A stretch of DNA of 33,953 nt from an uncultured Clostridia bacterium (GCA_934122385.1 CAKOWP010000008.1:1-33953), one strand, 5' to 3'. Numbered from the stretch's first letter, positions 7,320 through 14,547 are shown. The notes: generated by a model not told the origin, from the sequence alone. Translations and numbers: made by a program.

Positions 7320-9107
7320 ATGTTTAACATAGAAGAAGAATTAAAAAAATTACCAGGAAAGCCTGGAGTATATGTAATGCACGACAAAGACGACAATATA
7401 ATCTATGTAGGAAAAGCAGTTTCATTAAAGAACAGGGTAAGGTCATATTTTAGAAAAACAAATAAGACCGAAAGAATCAAAAAAATGGTAAGTTTAATAG
7501 ACCACTTTGAATACATAGTTGTTGACAATGAAGCAGAAGCATTAATTTTGGAATGCAACTTAATCAAGAAAAACAGACCCAAATTCAATGTTTTATTAAA
7601 AGATGACAAAACATATCCGTATATCAAAATAGATGTAAAATCAGATTATCCAACAGTAGTAATAACAAGAAGACTTATAAATGATGGGGCAAAATATTTT
7701 GGACCATATGCAAATCCAGGTGCTGCAAAGGAAATGATAGATTTTATAAAACAAAAATATAAAATACGCCAATGTAGAAATTATCAAGGTAGAACAAGGC
7801 CATGTCTAAATTATCACATAAAAAGATGTTTAGCTCCATGTATGGGATATGTAACACCAGAAGAGTACAAAAAACAAATTGACGAAATAATTGATTTGCT
7901 AGAAGGAAAAACAGATAAAATTTTAAAAGAACTAGACAAGCAAATGCAAGAAGCATCAGAAAAACTAGATTTTGAAAAAGCTGCAGAATTAAGAGATAGA
8001 AAACTAGCAATAGAAAGAGCATCATCAAAACAAAAAGTATCAAATATTTCAGAAAACAACATAGATGTTATAGGACTATACAAATCAGAATTAGAAGTAT
8101 GTATAGAAATTTTCTTTGTACGTGGAAGTAAAATGATAGGAAGAGAACACTACTTTTTCCCAGAATTAAAAGATATGGAAGATAGTGAAATTTTATCAGG
8201 ATTTATAAAACAATATTATTTAGAAAATCCAAATATACCAAGCAAAATAATGTTGAGAGAAGAATTGCCTGAAAAAGAGGTAATAGAGCAATGGTTATCC
8301 ACAATGTTAGGAAAAAAAGTGGAATTAAAAAGCCCTAAAAAAGGCGAAAAACTAAGATTTGTAGAGATGGCAGAAAATAATGCAAAAGTCACACTAGAAA
8401 ACAAGGAAAAAGACAAATCAGAAATATTAATGGAACTAAAAGATGCACTTAAAATGGACAAATTACCACGAAAAATCGAAACCTATGATATATCAAATAT
8501 ATCAGGAGAATTCATGGTTGCGGGAATGTGTGTAATGCAAGATGGAGTTATTAAGAAAAACTTATCAAGAAGATTTAAAATAAAAACAGTTTTAACACAA
8601 GATGACCCTAAATGTATGGAAGAGGTTGTAACAAGAAGACTTGCACATTCAATAGACCACGAGGATAAAGGCTTTGGAAAACTGCCAGATGCAATATTTG
8701 CAGATGGTGGTATAACACAAATTAGAGCAATTAGAAATGCTATAAACAAATATGAAAATCTGGATATAAAAATATTTGGTATGGTCAAAAACGACAAGCA
8801 TCAAACAAGAGCATTGATAGACGAAAATAGAAATGAAATACCAATTTCAGAAAATCTTATGAACTTAATAACTAGATTCCAAGACACAGTGCATGATACA
8901 GCAATTACATATCACAGAAAATTACGTGCCAAAGCAATTACTAAATCTGAGTTAGACGATATTGAGGGAATAGGTGAAGTTAAGAAAAGAGAGTTGCTTA
9001 AAAAGTTTGGAAGTGTTGAAAAAATAAAACAAGCATCAAAAGAAGAATTAATGCAAGTAAAAGGAATAACAGAAAAAATAGCAGAACAAATAAAAAATGG
9101 AGATTAG
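7320..9107 (+). CDS. uvrC: UvrABC excinuclease subunit C
   Basis: This is a 595-residue DNA repair nuclease that makes both incisions in nucleotide excision repair with UvrA and UvrB. An N-terminal GIY-YIG domain (about 10-95: GVYVMHDKDDNIIYVGKA) makes the 3' cut. A UVR UvrB-binding motif lies at about 195-230. The RNase H-like domain for the 5' cut contains YDISNISGE and ADGGITQI. Two C-terminal helix-hairpin-helix motifs (IEGIGEVKKRELLKKFG, then VKGITEKIAEQI) bind DNA. The ATG at 7320 has GAAGG at the right distance. An upstream in-frame ATG at 7281 lies inside the promoter. The stop codon is inside the terminator stem. Codon choice becomes more T/G-ending in the last 150 bases. Confidence 0.97.
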   Translation: MFNIEEELKKLPGKPGVYVMHDKDDNIIYVGKAVSLKNRVRSYFRKTNKTERIKKMVSLIDHFEYIVVDNEAEALILECNLIKKNRPKFNVLLKDDKTYPYIKIDVKSDYPTVVITRRLINDGAKYFGPYANPGAAKEMIDFIKQKYKIRQCRNYQGRTRPCLNYHIKRCLAPCMGYVTPEEYKKQIDEIIDLLEGKTDKILKELDKQMQEASEKLDFEKAAELRDRKLAIERASSKQKVSNISENNIDVIGLYKSELEVCIEIFFVRGSKMIGREHYFFPELKDMEDSEILSGFIKQYYLENPNIPSKIMLREELPEKEVIEQWLSTMLGKKVELKSPKKGEKLRFVEMAENNAKVTLENKEKDKSEILMELKDALKMDKLPRKIETYDISNISGEFMVAGMCVMQDGVIKKNLSRRFKIKTVLTQDDPKCMEEVVTRRLAHSIDHEDKGFGKLPDAIFADGGITQIRAIRNAINKYENLDIKIFGMVKNDKHQTRALIDENRNEIPISENLMNLITRFQDTVHDTAITYHRKLRAKAITKSELDDIEGIGEVKKRELLKKFGSVEKIKQASKEELMQVKGITEKIAEQIKNGD

Positions 9108-9135
9108 AGGAACACTACCTCAAATCTCTATTTTT
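9100..9135 (+). terminator. uvrC terminator overlapping the stop codon
   Basis: GAGATT-A-GAGG, loop AACACTA, CCTC-A-AATCTC, then TATTTTT. The first arm contains the uvrC stop codon TAG (9105-9107). Confidence 0.85.
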
Positions 9136-9198
9136 AAAAATATAGTATTAAGTGGACATTACCCCAAATCCATATTAGTTCATGTAAGGCAACCAAAT

Positions 9199-10770
9199 TT
9201 ATTTAGAAACCAAATATATATTATCCATAACGACCTCAGAATTAGGACCAATTTCAGATTTATAAAGCAAAGAAATATTCTTAAAATCAGACTCTTCCTT
9301 AATTCTATTCAAAATAGCATCATTATCCATATATGACTTAATAGATAAAATATAAGAATTCTCGCTATTTAAACTATCATCATCGATAACACAATGAAGC
9401 TCATCATTATTATTAACATTAACAATTAAAGTTTTATCATAAATCATCATTTCTGGAACACTTTGCATATGATTAAAGAAATTATCATAAACATACACAA
9501 AAGATTTATCCTTATTTTCTTCGGCGATATCTAAAATATTTTTATAATTCTCATACAAGAATAATGGCTTAGAAAATATAAAACCATTTATTACTAAAGC
9601 AAGAGAAATTGCAATAAATAAAATATTTTTATATTTAAATTTAATAAATTCATTTAATATAAAGAAAAATGTTAAAACCACAAAAGGAATAACAGGCATT
9701 ATATATCTCAACTCTTGGAATGATGTCATTCTAACAGCTATAAAATAGTAAAAAATGCTTGGAACAATTGTAACTATAACAATGAACTTTTCTTTACTTT
9801 TTACACATAAAACAATAGTAGCAATTGCAAATAAAATTAGTGTAACAACCATTAAAGCTACATTTGAGTTATTTATACTAAAAGCATAAGCAAGATGCTT
9901 TAAATATTCAAAAACATGAATAAAATATCCACTATTTTCTAAATTTGAAACACCTCTATCTGAAAATAACAAATGTTTTATACAAGGTACAAATATAAGA
10001 ATTCCAACAGCTGCATAAACAATGTGTGATATAACATATTTAGAAATTATTTTTTTATCTTTTTTAGTTCTTATCATTTCAATTAACATTATTGCAAATA
10101 TGAAAAACGCATAAATTGCAAAAAAGTATTGTGTTAAAAATCCCAAAACAGTTGTAGCTCCAAGCTGAATCGTAAACTTTTTATCCATTATAAAATCATT
10201 TTTATATAATTTTAAACTTAAATAAAAATAAATTAAAATAAATAATGTAAGAAGCATGTACATTCTTTGGAAAATAACCATAGAAATTGTACCCATTGAT
10301 AAGCTATACAAAATTAAAATAGGTATTATCAAATGTTCTTTATTTAATAATTTTAAAATTTTTATAAGAACATAGCAACTTAATATAAAAGCAATGATAT
10401 TAACTATAAAAGCAGAGTACATTGAATATTTTCCACCAAAGAATAAAGTTGAAAAATGAACAAGTGTATAAAAAAATGGCGGATGATTATCACGTGCTTG
10501 GTTCATATATAAAGCTTTAAAATTAAATAAATTATTAAAAGTTAATGTCATAGAATTTTTAAAATAATCACTATTTCTCCAAACTGGATCATTTCCAGTA
10601 TCATAAGCGGAAATTAAACCATCATTTGGGTTAACAGACGTACACAAAGTATAGCCTTCGTCTTCATGTAGACCAATTTTTTTTGTCTGAAAAAAAACAA
10701 TTATTCCAGACATTATTGCAATTAAAATTAAAACTATAATTCTTTTTATATTTTCTTTATTTTTTAACAT
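9199..10770 (-). CDS. GT-C family membrane glycosyltransferase
   Basis: This is a 523-residue polytopic membrane protein with about ten hydrophobic helices and a soluble C-terminal part of about 110 residues. The N-terminal helix is followed by KKIGLHEDEGYT (residues 30-41), and the first extracytoplasmic loop has DNHPPFFY at 94-101. An acidic D/E pair after helix 1 and D-x-H-P-P are hallmarks of the GT-C fold of ArnT/PMT-like (GT39/GT83, PF13231) enzymes, which transfer a sugar from a polyprenyl-phosphate donor on the outer side of the membrane. Donor and acceptor cannot be told from sequence. The start has AAAGG upstream. It lies 40 bp downstream of the small ORF 10811-10978 and may share its promoter. 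No other cell-wall glycan genes are adjacent. Confidence 0.8.
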   Translation of the reverse strand: MLKNKENIKRIIVLILIAIMSGIIVFFQTKKIGLHEDEGYTLCTSVNPNDGLISAYDTGNDPVWRNSDYFKNSMTLTFNNLFNFKALYMNQARDNHPPFFYTLVHFSTLFFGGKYSMYSAFIVNIIAFILSCYVLIKILKLLNKEHLIIPILILYSLSMGTISMVIFQRMYMLLTLFILIYFYLSLKLYKNDFIMDKKFTIQLGATTVLGFLTQYFFAIYAFFIFAIMLIEMIRTKKDKKIISKYVISHIVYAAVGILIFVPCIKHLLFSDRGVSNLENSGYFIHVFEYLKHLAYAFSINNSNVALMVVTLILFAIATIVLCVKSKEKFIVIVTIVPSIFYYFIAVRMTSFQELRYIMPVIPFVVLTFFFILNEFIKFKYKNILFIAISLALVINGFIFSKPLFLYENYKNILDIAEENKDKSFVYVYDNFFNHMQSVPEMMIYDKTLIVNVNNNDELHCVIDDDSLNSENSYILSIKSYMDNDAILNRIKEESDFKNISLLYKSEIGPNSEVVMDNIYLVSK

Positions 10771-10798
10771 AAAAATCAGCCTTTCTATATAAAATAGG

Positions 10799-10825
10799 AA
10801 ACCATGGGCTTTATTGCCCAGGTTT
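10799..10825 (-). terminator. Hairpin at the end of the 55-residue ORF
   Basis: AAACC / GGTTT and GGGC / GCCC pair with a small bulge, and the stop codon of the 55-residue ORF lies in the loop. Only a short T-rich stretch follows on the minus strand. It may be a weak terminator or attenuator between this ORF and the glycosyltransferase. Confidence 0.5.
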
Positions 10826-10978
10826 CTTAAAGACAGTTCTCATATTTACATGAGAGCCGTCCTGACGGACAAATCGAATACCGATTGGATTAATGTTACG
10901 ATTTCTCCGAGCTAACATCTTAACAAAAGAAGATATTAGCAAGACAAATGTAAAGAAAATAAAAATCTTTTTCTTCAT
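10811..10978 (-). CDS. Small membrane-anchored protein, 55 residues
   Basis: The ORF starts ATG at 10978 with a strong AAGGAGG six bases upstream and a clear sigma-A promoter at 11044-11016, so it is very likely expressed. The first 25 residues (MKKKIFIFFTFVLLISSF) form a signal anchor or signal peptide without an obvious cleavage or lipobox motif. The remaining 30 are polar and basic: RRNRNINPIGIRFVRQDGSH, then a Lys/Arg-rich end. I do not recognise the family. The bases have higher GC and more C/G-ending codons (CGG, CGT, GGC, CTC) than the neighbours, and composition differs from the surrounding 60 kb-style AT-rich genes, which may mean a recent origin. It precedes the GT-C glycosyltransferase. 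Confidence 0.65.
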   Translation of the reverse strand: MKKKIFIFFTFVLLISSFVKMLARRNRNINPIGIRFVRQDGSHVNMRTVFKKPGQ

Positions 10979-11015
10979 TGTTGCCTCCTTAAGATGTATT
11001 AATTGTGTCGAAAAG

Positions 11016-11044
11016 ATTATAACACCATTTTAAAATTTTAACAA
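11016..11044 (-). promoter_or_regulatory. Sigma-A promoter of the small ORF and glycosyltransferase
   Basis: TTGTTA (11044-11039), 17-bp spacer, TATAAT (11021-11016) on the minus strand, 38 bases upstream of the ATG at 10978. Confidence 0.75.
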
Positions 11045-11151
11045 TAAAATTCTAATAATTGGAATATTTTATTTATATATTGAATATACATATTAAAAAT
11101 GGGACAAAAATTTAAAATAATTTTTAAGTACATTTTAAAGGGGGATTTTTA

Positions 11152-11349
11152 ATGGAAAATATTTTTAATGTAAAGTATAATTCAAAATTGGACAGGCTTG
11201 AAATACCAAAAGAAAATAGAAAATTTAAAATATTTGATTTTTTTAGAAATCATAAATTCTTTTCTACAATTTTAATGAGCTTTTTTGTTTTTTCAGGTAT
11301 AAATTTTTACTTGATTTTTAGTTTTTTGAAAATTTTAGAAAATATTTGA
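11152..11349 (+). CDS. Small single-helix membrane protein, 65 residues
   Basis: The ATG is preceded by AAAGGGGGA at good spacing, which supports translation. The first 35 residues are polar and basic (NVKYNSKLDRLEIPKENRKF, then KIFDFFRNHKFF). Residues about 37-60 form one hydrophobic helix (STILMSFFVFSGINFYLIFS). The topology is a cytoplasmic N-terminal tail with a C-terminal anchor. I do not recognise the family and found no neighbour that suggests a role. The next gene, the methyltransferase, has its own promoter. Confidence 0.6.
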   Translation: MENIFNVKYNSKLDRLEIPKENRKFKIFDFFRNHKFFSTILMSFFVFSGINFYLIFSFLKILENI

Positions 11350-11380
11350 TAAAACAAAATTTAAAATCTTAAAATAATCC

Positions 11381-11409
11381 TTTAAAAAAATAAAAAAATA
11401 TGGTAAAAT
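11381..11409 (+). promoter_or_regulatory. Probable promoter of the methyltransferase
   Basis: TTTAAA (11381-11386), 17-bp spacer, TAAAAT (11404-11409). The -10 is good and the -35 is weak. The start point would be near 11416, just before the Shine-Dalgarno hairpin. Confidence 0.5.
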
Positions 11410-11426
11410 AGAACTATTCTAGGAAA

Positions 11427-11461
11427 GAGGAGGATAGTAGCTATTAAGCTATATAAAAAAT
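11427..11461 (+). promoter_or_regulatory. Distant Shine-Dalgarno with a spacer hairpin
   Basis: GAGGAGG (11427-11433) is the only ribosome-binding site, but it lies 28 bases before the ATG at 11462. The first 21 of those bases (11434-11454) fold as ATA-G-TAGCT, loop ATTA, AGCTATAT: eight pairs with one bulged G. Seven bases (AAAAAAT) remain, which is an ideal spacing. In-frame TAG codons at 11435-11440 exclude a nearer upstream start. Confidence 0.65.
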
Positions 11462-12325
11462 ATGAAACTAGCAAATGAATGGAAAGATTATAAAATAATA
11501 GACATGGCAGATGGCCAAAAATTAGAAAAATGGGGAGATGTAATATTATCAAGACCAGACCCACAAATAATATGGAAAGACAAAAGCTATCCAAAAAAAT
11601 GGAAAGAAATAAATGCAACATATCACAGAAGTAGTTCTGGTGGAGGTTCATGGGAATTCAACAAAAAAATGCCTAAACAATGGCAAATAAAATACAAGAA
11701 TTTAACATTTAATATCAAACCAATGGGCTTTAAACATACTGGTCTATTTCCAGAGCAGGCAGTTAACTGGGACTGGATGATAAACAAAATTAAATCAGAA
11801 AAAAGAGAAATAAAAGTATTAAATTTATTTGCATACACAGGAGGAGCAACAGTAGCGTGTGCATCAGCAGGAGCATCAGTATGCCATGTTGACAGCTCAA
11901 AAGGAATGACAACATGGGCAAAAGAAAATATTGAGTCCTCAGGTTTAAAAGATAGACCAGTTAGATTTATTGTTGATGATGTTGTTAAATTTGTAAACAG
12001 GGAAATAAGAAGAGGCAACAAATATGATGCAATAATAATGGACCCACCATCATATGGTAGAGGAGCAAAAGGGGAAGTATGGCAATTTGAAAATAATATA
12101 TATGATTTAGTAGAATTGTGTACAAATGTATTATCAGATAACCCATTATTTTTCTTAATAAATTCATATACAACAGGAATTTCAAGCAAGGTTTTAGAAG
12201 ATATTTTGAATTTAACCGTTGCCAAAAAATATAAGGGAAAATTGGAATCAGGAGAAATAGGAATTCCTATGGAAAATTCTAACCTGGTATTACCATGTGG
12301 AATCTATGGTAGATGGGAAATTTGA
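11462..12325 (+). CDS. RlmI-like SAM-dependent methyltransferase
   Basis: This is a 287-residue class I methyltransferase of the PF10672/COG1092 (RlmI/RlmK-like) group, which modifies 23S rRNA. The N-terminal part contains YHRSSSGGGSWEFNKKMP and a GLFPEQAVNWDWM segment typical of the family. The SAM-binding motif I is VLNLFAYTGGATVACASAGA (about 119-138). Motif IV is MDPPSYGRGAKGEVWQFE (about 197-214), where DPPSYG is the catalytic loop. The protein is shorter than E. coli RlmI because it lacks the N-terminal PUA domain, so the exact target base cannot be assigned. The stop codon lies in the first arm of the 122-bp hairpin at 12321-12442. It precedes a pseudouridine synthase gene, a second rRNA-modification function. 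Confidence 0.85.
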   Translation: MKLANEWKDYKIIDMADGQKLEKWGDVILSRPDPQIIWKDKSYPKKWKEINATYHRSSSGGGSWEFNKKMPKQWQIKYKNLTFNIKPMGFKHTGLFPEQAVNWDWMINKIKSEKREIKVLNLFAYTGGATVACASAGASVCHVDSSKGMTTWAKENIESSGLKDRPVRFIVDDVVKFVNREIRRGNKYDAIIMDPPSYGRGAKGEVWQFENNIYDLVELCTNVLSDNPLFFLINSYTTGISSKVLEDILNLTVAKKYKGKLESGEIGIPMENSNLVLPCGIYGRWEI

Positions 12326-12442
12326 AAAATAATTACAATTTTGGCTGCGTCAAATTTCATTTAAAATGCGGTTACATACATATGTATGCGCCCTTGCCTT
12401 TTAAATAAAATTTTCCTTGCCAAAATTTAATTCTTTTTCAAA
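12321..12442. repeat. 122-bp imperfect hairpin overlapping the methyltransferase stop
   Basis: TTTGAAAAA...TTTTTCAAA close the outer stem. AATTACAATTTTGGC pairs with GCCAAAATTTAATT, then AAATTTCATTTAAAA with TTTTAAATAAAATTTT, and the centre is the perfect 14-bp palindrome CATACATATGTATG (12375-12388). Unpaired bubbles such as CTGCGTC against CCTTG separate the stems. The plan of alternating stems and bubbles resembles elements 1 and 2 but the sequence is different. It probably acts as terminator or mRNA-stabilising structure, or is a small palindromic insertion. Confidence 0.8.
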
Positions 12443-12473
12443 TTAATAATTTATGCTTGAAAAAGGAGAATAT

Positions 12474-13164
12474 ATGCAAAATTTAAAAGTAATTTATGAA
12501 GATAATCATATTATAGTAGTAGAAAAAACACCCAATATTCCATCACAATCAGATAAAACTGGTGATATAGATATGCTTACACTTGTAAAACAATATATAA
12601 AAGAAAAGTATAATAAACCTGGAAATGTATATTTAGGGCTTGTACATAGACTAGATAGACCAGTTGGTGGAATAATGATTTTTGCTAAAACTTCTAAAGC
12701 GGCAGGAAGACTAAGTAATCAAGTAAGAGAAAAAATATTTAAAAAAGAATATTTAGCAGTGGTTGATGGAAAATTAAATCAAAAGAAGCGGAAGTTTAGA
12801 AAACTACTTATATAAAGATGAAAGAAACAATATGAGCAAAGTTGTTAGCAAAGATAAGAAAAACGCAAAACTTGCTAAATTAGATTATGAGGTAATAACA
12901 TATAATGAGGTAAAGAATTTGAGCCTATTAAAAATAAACTTACATACAGGAAGGCATCATCAAATAAGAGTACAACTATCAAATTTTGGACATAGTATTT
13001 TTGGAGATCAAAAGTATGGAACAAGAGGACAAGGAAAACAAATAGCATTATGGGCATACAAATTAACAATTGAACATCCAATAAGTAAAGAAAAAATGAC
13101 ATTTACAGATTTGCCAGAAACAGTTGGAACTTGGTGCATTTTAAGAAATATAAATAATTTATAA
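12474..13164 (+). pseudogene. RluA-family pseudouridine synthase, interrupted by a +1 frameshift
   Basis: Two reading frames together give one RluA-type pseudouridine synthase of about 229 residues, which isomerises uridine in rRNA or tRNA. The first frame (12474-12815) has VIYEDNHIIVVEKTPNIPSQ and the catalytic HRLDRPVGGIMIFAKTSKAA, where the Asp in HRLD is the nucleophile. The second (in frame with 12832-13164) has LHTGRHHQIRVQLSNFGHSI and GDQKYG, the conserved RluA C-terminal motifs. The frames join near 12781-12788 (AAAAGAAGC). Removing one A restores NQKSGSLENYLYKDERNNMS. Start ATG 12474 has GGAG upstream. It is a pseudogene, an assembly error or, less likely, a programmed shift. Everything else in the gene looks intact, so the lesion is recent. 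Confidence 0.85.
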
Positions 13165-13170
13165 GTTAAG

Positions 13171-13210
13171 AATGTTAAAAGAAATTTATAAAATTCTTTT
13201 AACATTTTTT
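13171..13210 (+). terminator. Terminator after the RluA-family gene
   Basis: The 13-bp perfect stem AATGTTAAAAGAA / TTCTTTTAACATT is followed by six T. Confidence 0.9.
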
Positions 13211-13282
13211 GCGTATTAAAAAGTTATGCGACATTTTTGATATGTAACATTATATTTCACAAAAGATTTATTTCATAAATTT

Positions 13283-13359
13283 AAAACAACTTTTACAAAA
13301 ATAACAAAATATTTTATAAAAAAGAAAAACAGAAATAATCTAAAATAAAAACAACTTTT
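13283..13359 (+). promoter_or_regulatory. Direct 12-bp repeats upstream of agrB
   Basis: AAAACAACTTTT occurs at 13283-13294 and 13348-13359, spaced 65 bp, close to six helical turns. On the minus strand the core reads AAAAGTTGTTTT, which has the GTT centre seen in LytTR (AgrA) binding boxes. Canonical AgrA boxes are only about two turns apart, so binding by the local AgrA is an inference. The interval 13211-13434 holds no gene. No good -35/-10 pair is visible before agrB, in keeping with an activator-dependent promoter. Confidence 0.4.
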
Positions 13360-13434
13360 TATAAAAGAAATGTTCTATTTCGAAAATTAGATGTTAAACT
13401 ATAGAAAACTTAAGAAAAAAGAGTGGTGAGAATA

Positions 13435-14061
13435 ATGGTAGATAAAATCACAGAATTTCTAACCAACAAAATTAGAAAAGAAATGCCAGAAATAGATGAT
13501 GAAAGAGCAGAAGTTATAAACTATGGCCTTCAGATTCTAGTTGGCGAAGTTCCAAAAACATTTATAATGTTAGCAATAGCATATTTGTTAGGCGTTTTTA
13601 AATTAACATTGATAACATTTCTAATACTTATGCCATATAGAACTTTTTCAGGAGGGTTTCATCTAAAAACTCATATAGGATGCATAGTAACAACATGTTT
13701 ATTCTATTGTGGAACAGCATTACTTGCAAAATATATTGCTTTTAATGAAATTTCTAAATACATTATAACTATAGCATTAGGAATTTTTGGAATAATTATG
13801 ATAAAATTATATGCACCAGCAGATACAGAAAATGTTCCAATATTAAGTAAAAAGGTTCGAAAACAAAAACAGGTTTTATCATATATAACTTTTATAGTTG
13901 GGTTAGCAGTAGCTCTAATTATTAAAAATAATATAGTTTCAAATATAATAATATTTGGATATTTAATGCAAACATGTATGATTACAAAATTAGCTTATAG
14001 ATTAACAAACAATAAATATGGATACGAAGTATATGAAAATACTTCAGAACAAATGAGTTAA
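13435..14061 (+). CDS. agrB: AgrB-type autoinducer peptide processing protease
   Basis: This is a 208-residue polytopic membrane cysteine endopeptidase that cuts AgrD and closes its thiolactone ring before export. The family signature PYRTFSGGFHLKTHIGC contains the catalytic His76 and Cys83, in nearly the same positions as His77 and Cys84 of S. aureus AgrB. Five or six membrane helices follow (about 42-66, 82-98, 105-125, 142-160, 166-186). ATG 13435 is used because GGTGAG lies just upstream; in-frame GTG codons at 13423 are less likely. agrD follows after a 61-bp gap that contains a hairpin. The genes for the receptor pair lie on the opposite strand beyond agrD. Confidence 0.95.
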   Translation: MVDKITEFLTNKIRKEMPEIDDERAEVINYGLQILVGEVPKTFIMLAIAYLLGVFKLTLITFLILMPYRTFSGGFHLKTHIGCIVTTCLFYCGTALLAKYIAFNEISKYIITIALGIFGIIMIKLYAPADTENVPILSKKVRKQKQVLSYITFIVGLAVALIIKNNIVSNIIIFGYLMQTCMITKLAYRLTNNKYGYEVYENTSEQMS

Positions 14062-14065
14062 TATT

Positions 14066-14088
14066 AAAAATACAGCCGGCGTATTTTT
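14066..14088 (+). other. Hairpin between agrB and agrD
   Basis: AAAAATAC (14066-14073), loop AGCCGGC, GTATTTTT (14081-14088), immediately after the agrB stop and ahead of the agrD ribosome-binding site. With its T-rich 3' side it could act as a leaky terminator or a processing/stability element that sets the AgrB to AgrD ratio. Confidence 0.6.
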
Positions 14089-14122
14089 ATATTATATATA
14101 AAAAACAAAGGAGGAATGCTTT

Positions 14123-14242
14123 ATGTTAAAATTATTAGCAAAAGTAGCAGAAAAATATGCAAAATCTACTAACACAGCTTGTGGAATTTGGTGGTATTTA
14201 CATCAACCACAAATGCCAGCAAGTTTGATTAAAAAGGACTAA
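14123..14242 (+). CDS. agrD: AgrD-type cyclic autoinducer peptide precursor
   Basis: This is a 39-residue precursor that follows a perfect AAAGGAGG. Residues 1-17 (MLKLLAKVAEKYAKSTN) form the amphipathic membrane-binding leader. Cys20 in TACGIWWYLHQPQMPASLIK is the ring cysteine. HQPxxPxSL is the conserved C-terminal recognition tail cut off by AgrB. In clostridial AgrD such as that of C. perfringens the tail HQP directly follows a five-residue ring; here seven residues (C-G-I-W-W-Y-L) lie between the ring cysteine and HQP, so the ring may be enlarged. The mature peptide would be hydrophobic and tryptophan-rich. It is sensed by the AgrC encoded at 14558-15928. Confidence 0.95.
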   Translation: MLKLLAKVAEKYAKSTNTACGIWWYLHQPQMPASLIKKD

Positions 14243-14258
14243 TAAATACGTTATTAAT

Positions 14259-14295
14259 TTTAAGTATAGGTAGTTCGACAATGCTTATACTTAAA
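14259..14295 (+). other. Hairpin after agrD
   Basis: TTTAAGTATA / TATACTTAAA (10 bp) around a 17-base loop, 16 bases beyond the agrD stop. There is no T-run, so it is probably an mRNA 3' structure and not a terminator. Confidence 0.55.
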
Positions 14296-14337
14296 TACAT
14301 AATATACTTTTATGTTATTTTATATAACAATTCCAAA

Positions 14338-14361
14338 AGGACAGGTAAAACTGTCTTTTTT
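14338..14361 (+). terminator. agrBD terminator
   Basis: GACAG, loop GTAAAA, CTGTC, then six T. Confidence 0.8.
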
Positions 14362-14399
14362 ATATTATAGGGAAGTTCTCCGAACTTCCCTATAATATA
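14361..14399. repeat. Perfect 18-bp hairpin with triloop
   Basis: TATATTATAGGGAAGTTC, loop TCC, then its exact complement ending at 14399. It abuts the agrBD terminator T-run. The left flank TTTTTATATTATAGGGAAGTT resembles 23912-23932 (19 of 21 bases), which also leads into a perfect triloop hairpin behind a terminator. Confidence 0.85.
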
Positions 14400-14510
14400 A
14401 ATACTTTGCACAGAAATTTGCATAAAGCAAATTCCACGCACGAACAAAGACTCGGACTTAAAAATGTATTAATAAGCGATAATGTTATTAATGTCCGCGT
14501 TTGTTCTAGT
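14400..14510. other. Structured interval between the two agr operons
   Basis: AATTTGC / GCAAATT (14415-14433) form a small hairpin. Then GAACAAA (14442-14448), GGAC (14454-14457) and ATTAATAA (14468-14475) pair with TTATTAAT (14485-14492), GTCC (14493-14496) and TTTGTTC (14500-14506), giving a three-part stem with internal bubbles. No ORF is visible. It could be a small RNA or only a convergent-terminator region. No promoter with good boxes was seen inside. Confidence 0.5.
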
Positions 14511-14511
14511 A

Positions 14512-14547
14512 AAAAAATCAATTATAAAAAAAGACAATTGATTTTTT
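14512..14547. terminator. Bidirectional terminator after agrC
   Basis: AAAAAATCAATT / AATTGATTTTTT (12 bp) with A- and T-runs on both sides, ten bases beyond the agrC stop codon on the minus strand. Confidence 0.85.

Noticed and set aside
9097..9336. 79-codon ORF on the plus strand after uvrC
   Set aside because: It overlaps the uvrC end, its terminator and the glycosyltransferase end, and has no ribosome-binding site.
12781..12831. Programmed ribosomal frameshift in the RluA-family gene
   Set aside because: No slippery heptamer, internal Shine-Dalgarno or clear stimulatory structure is visible, and the family is not known for recoding. A lesion or consensus error is simpler.
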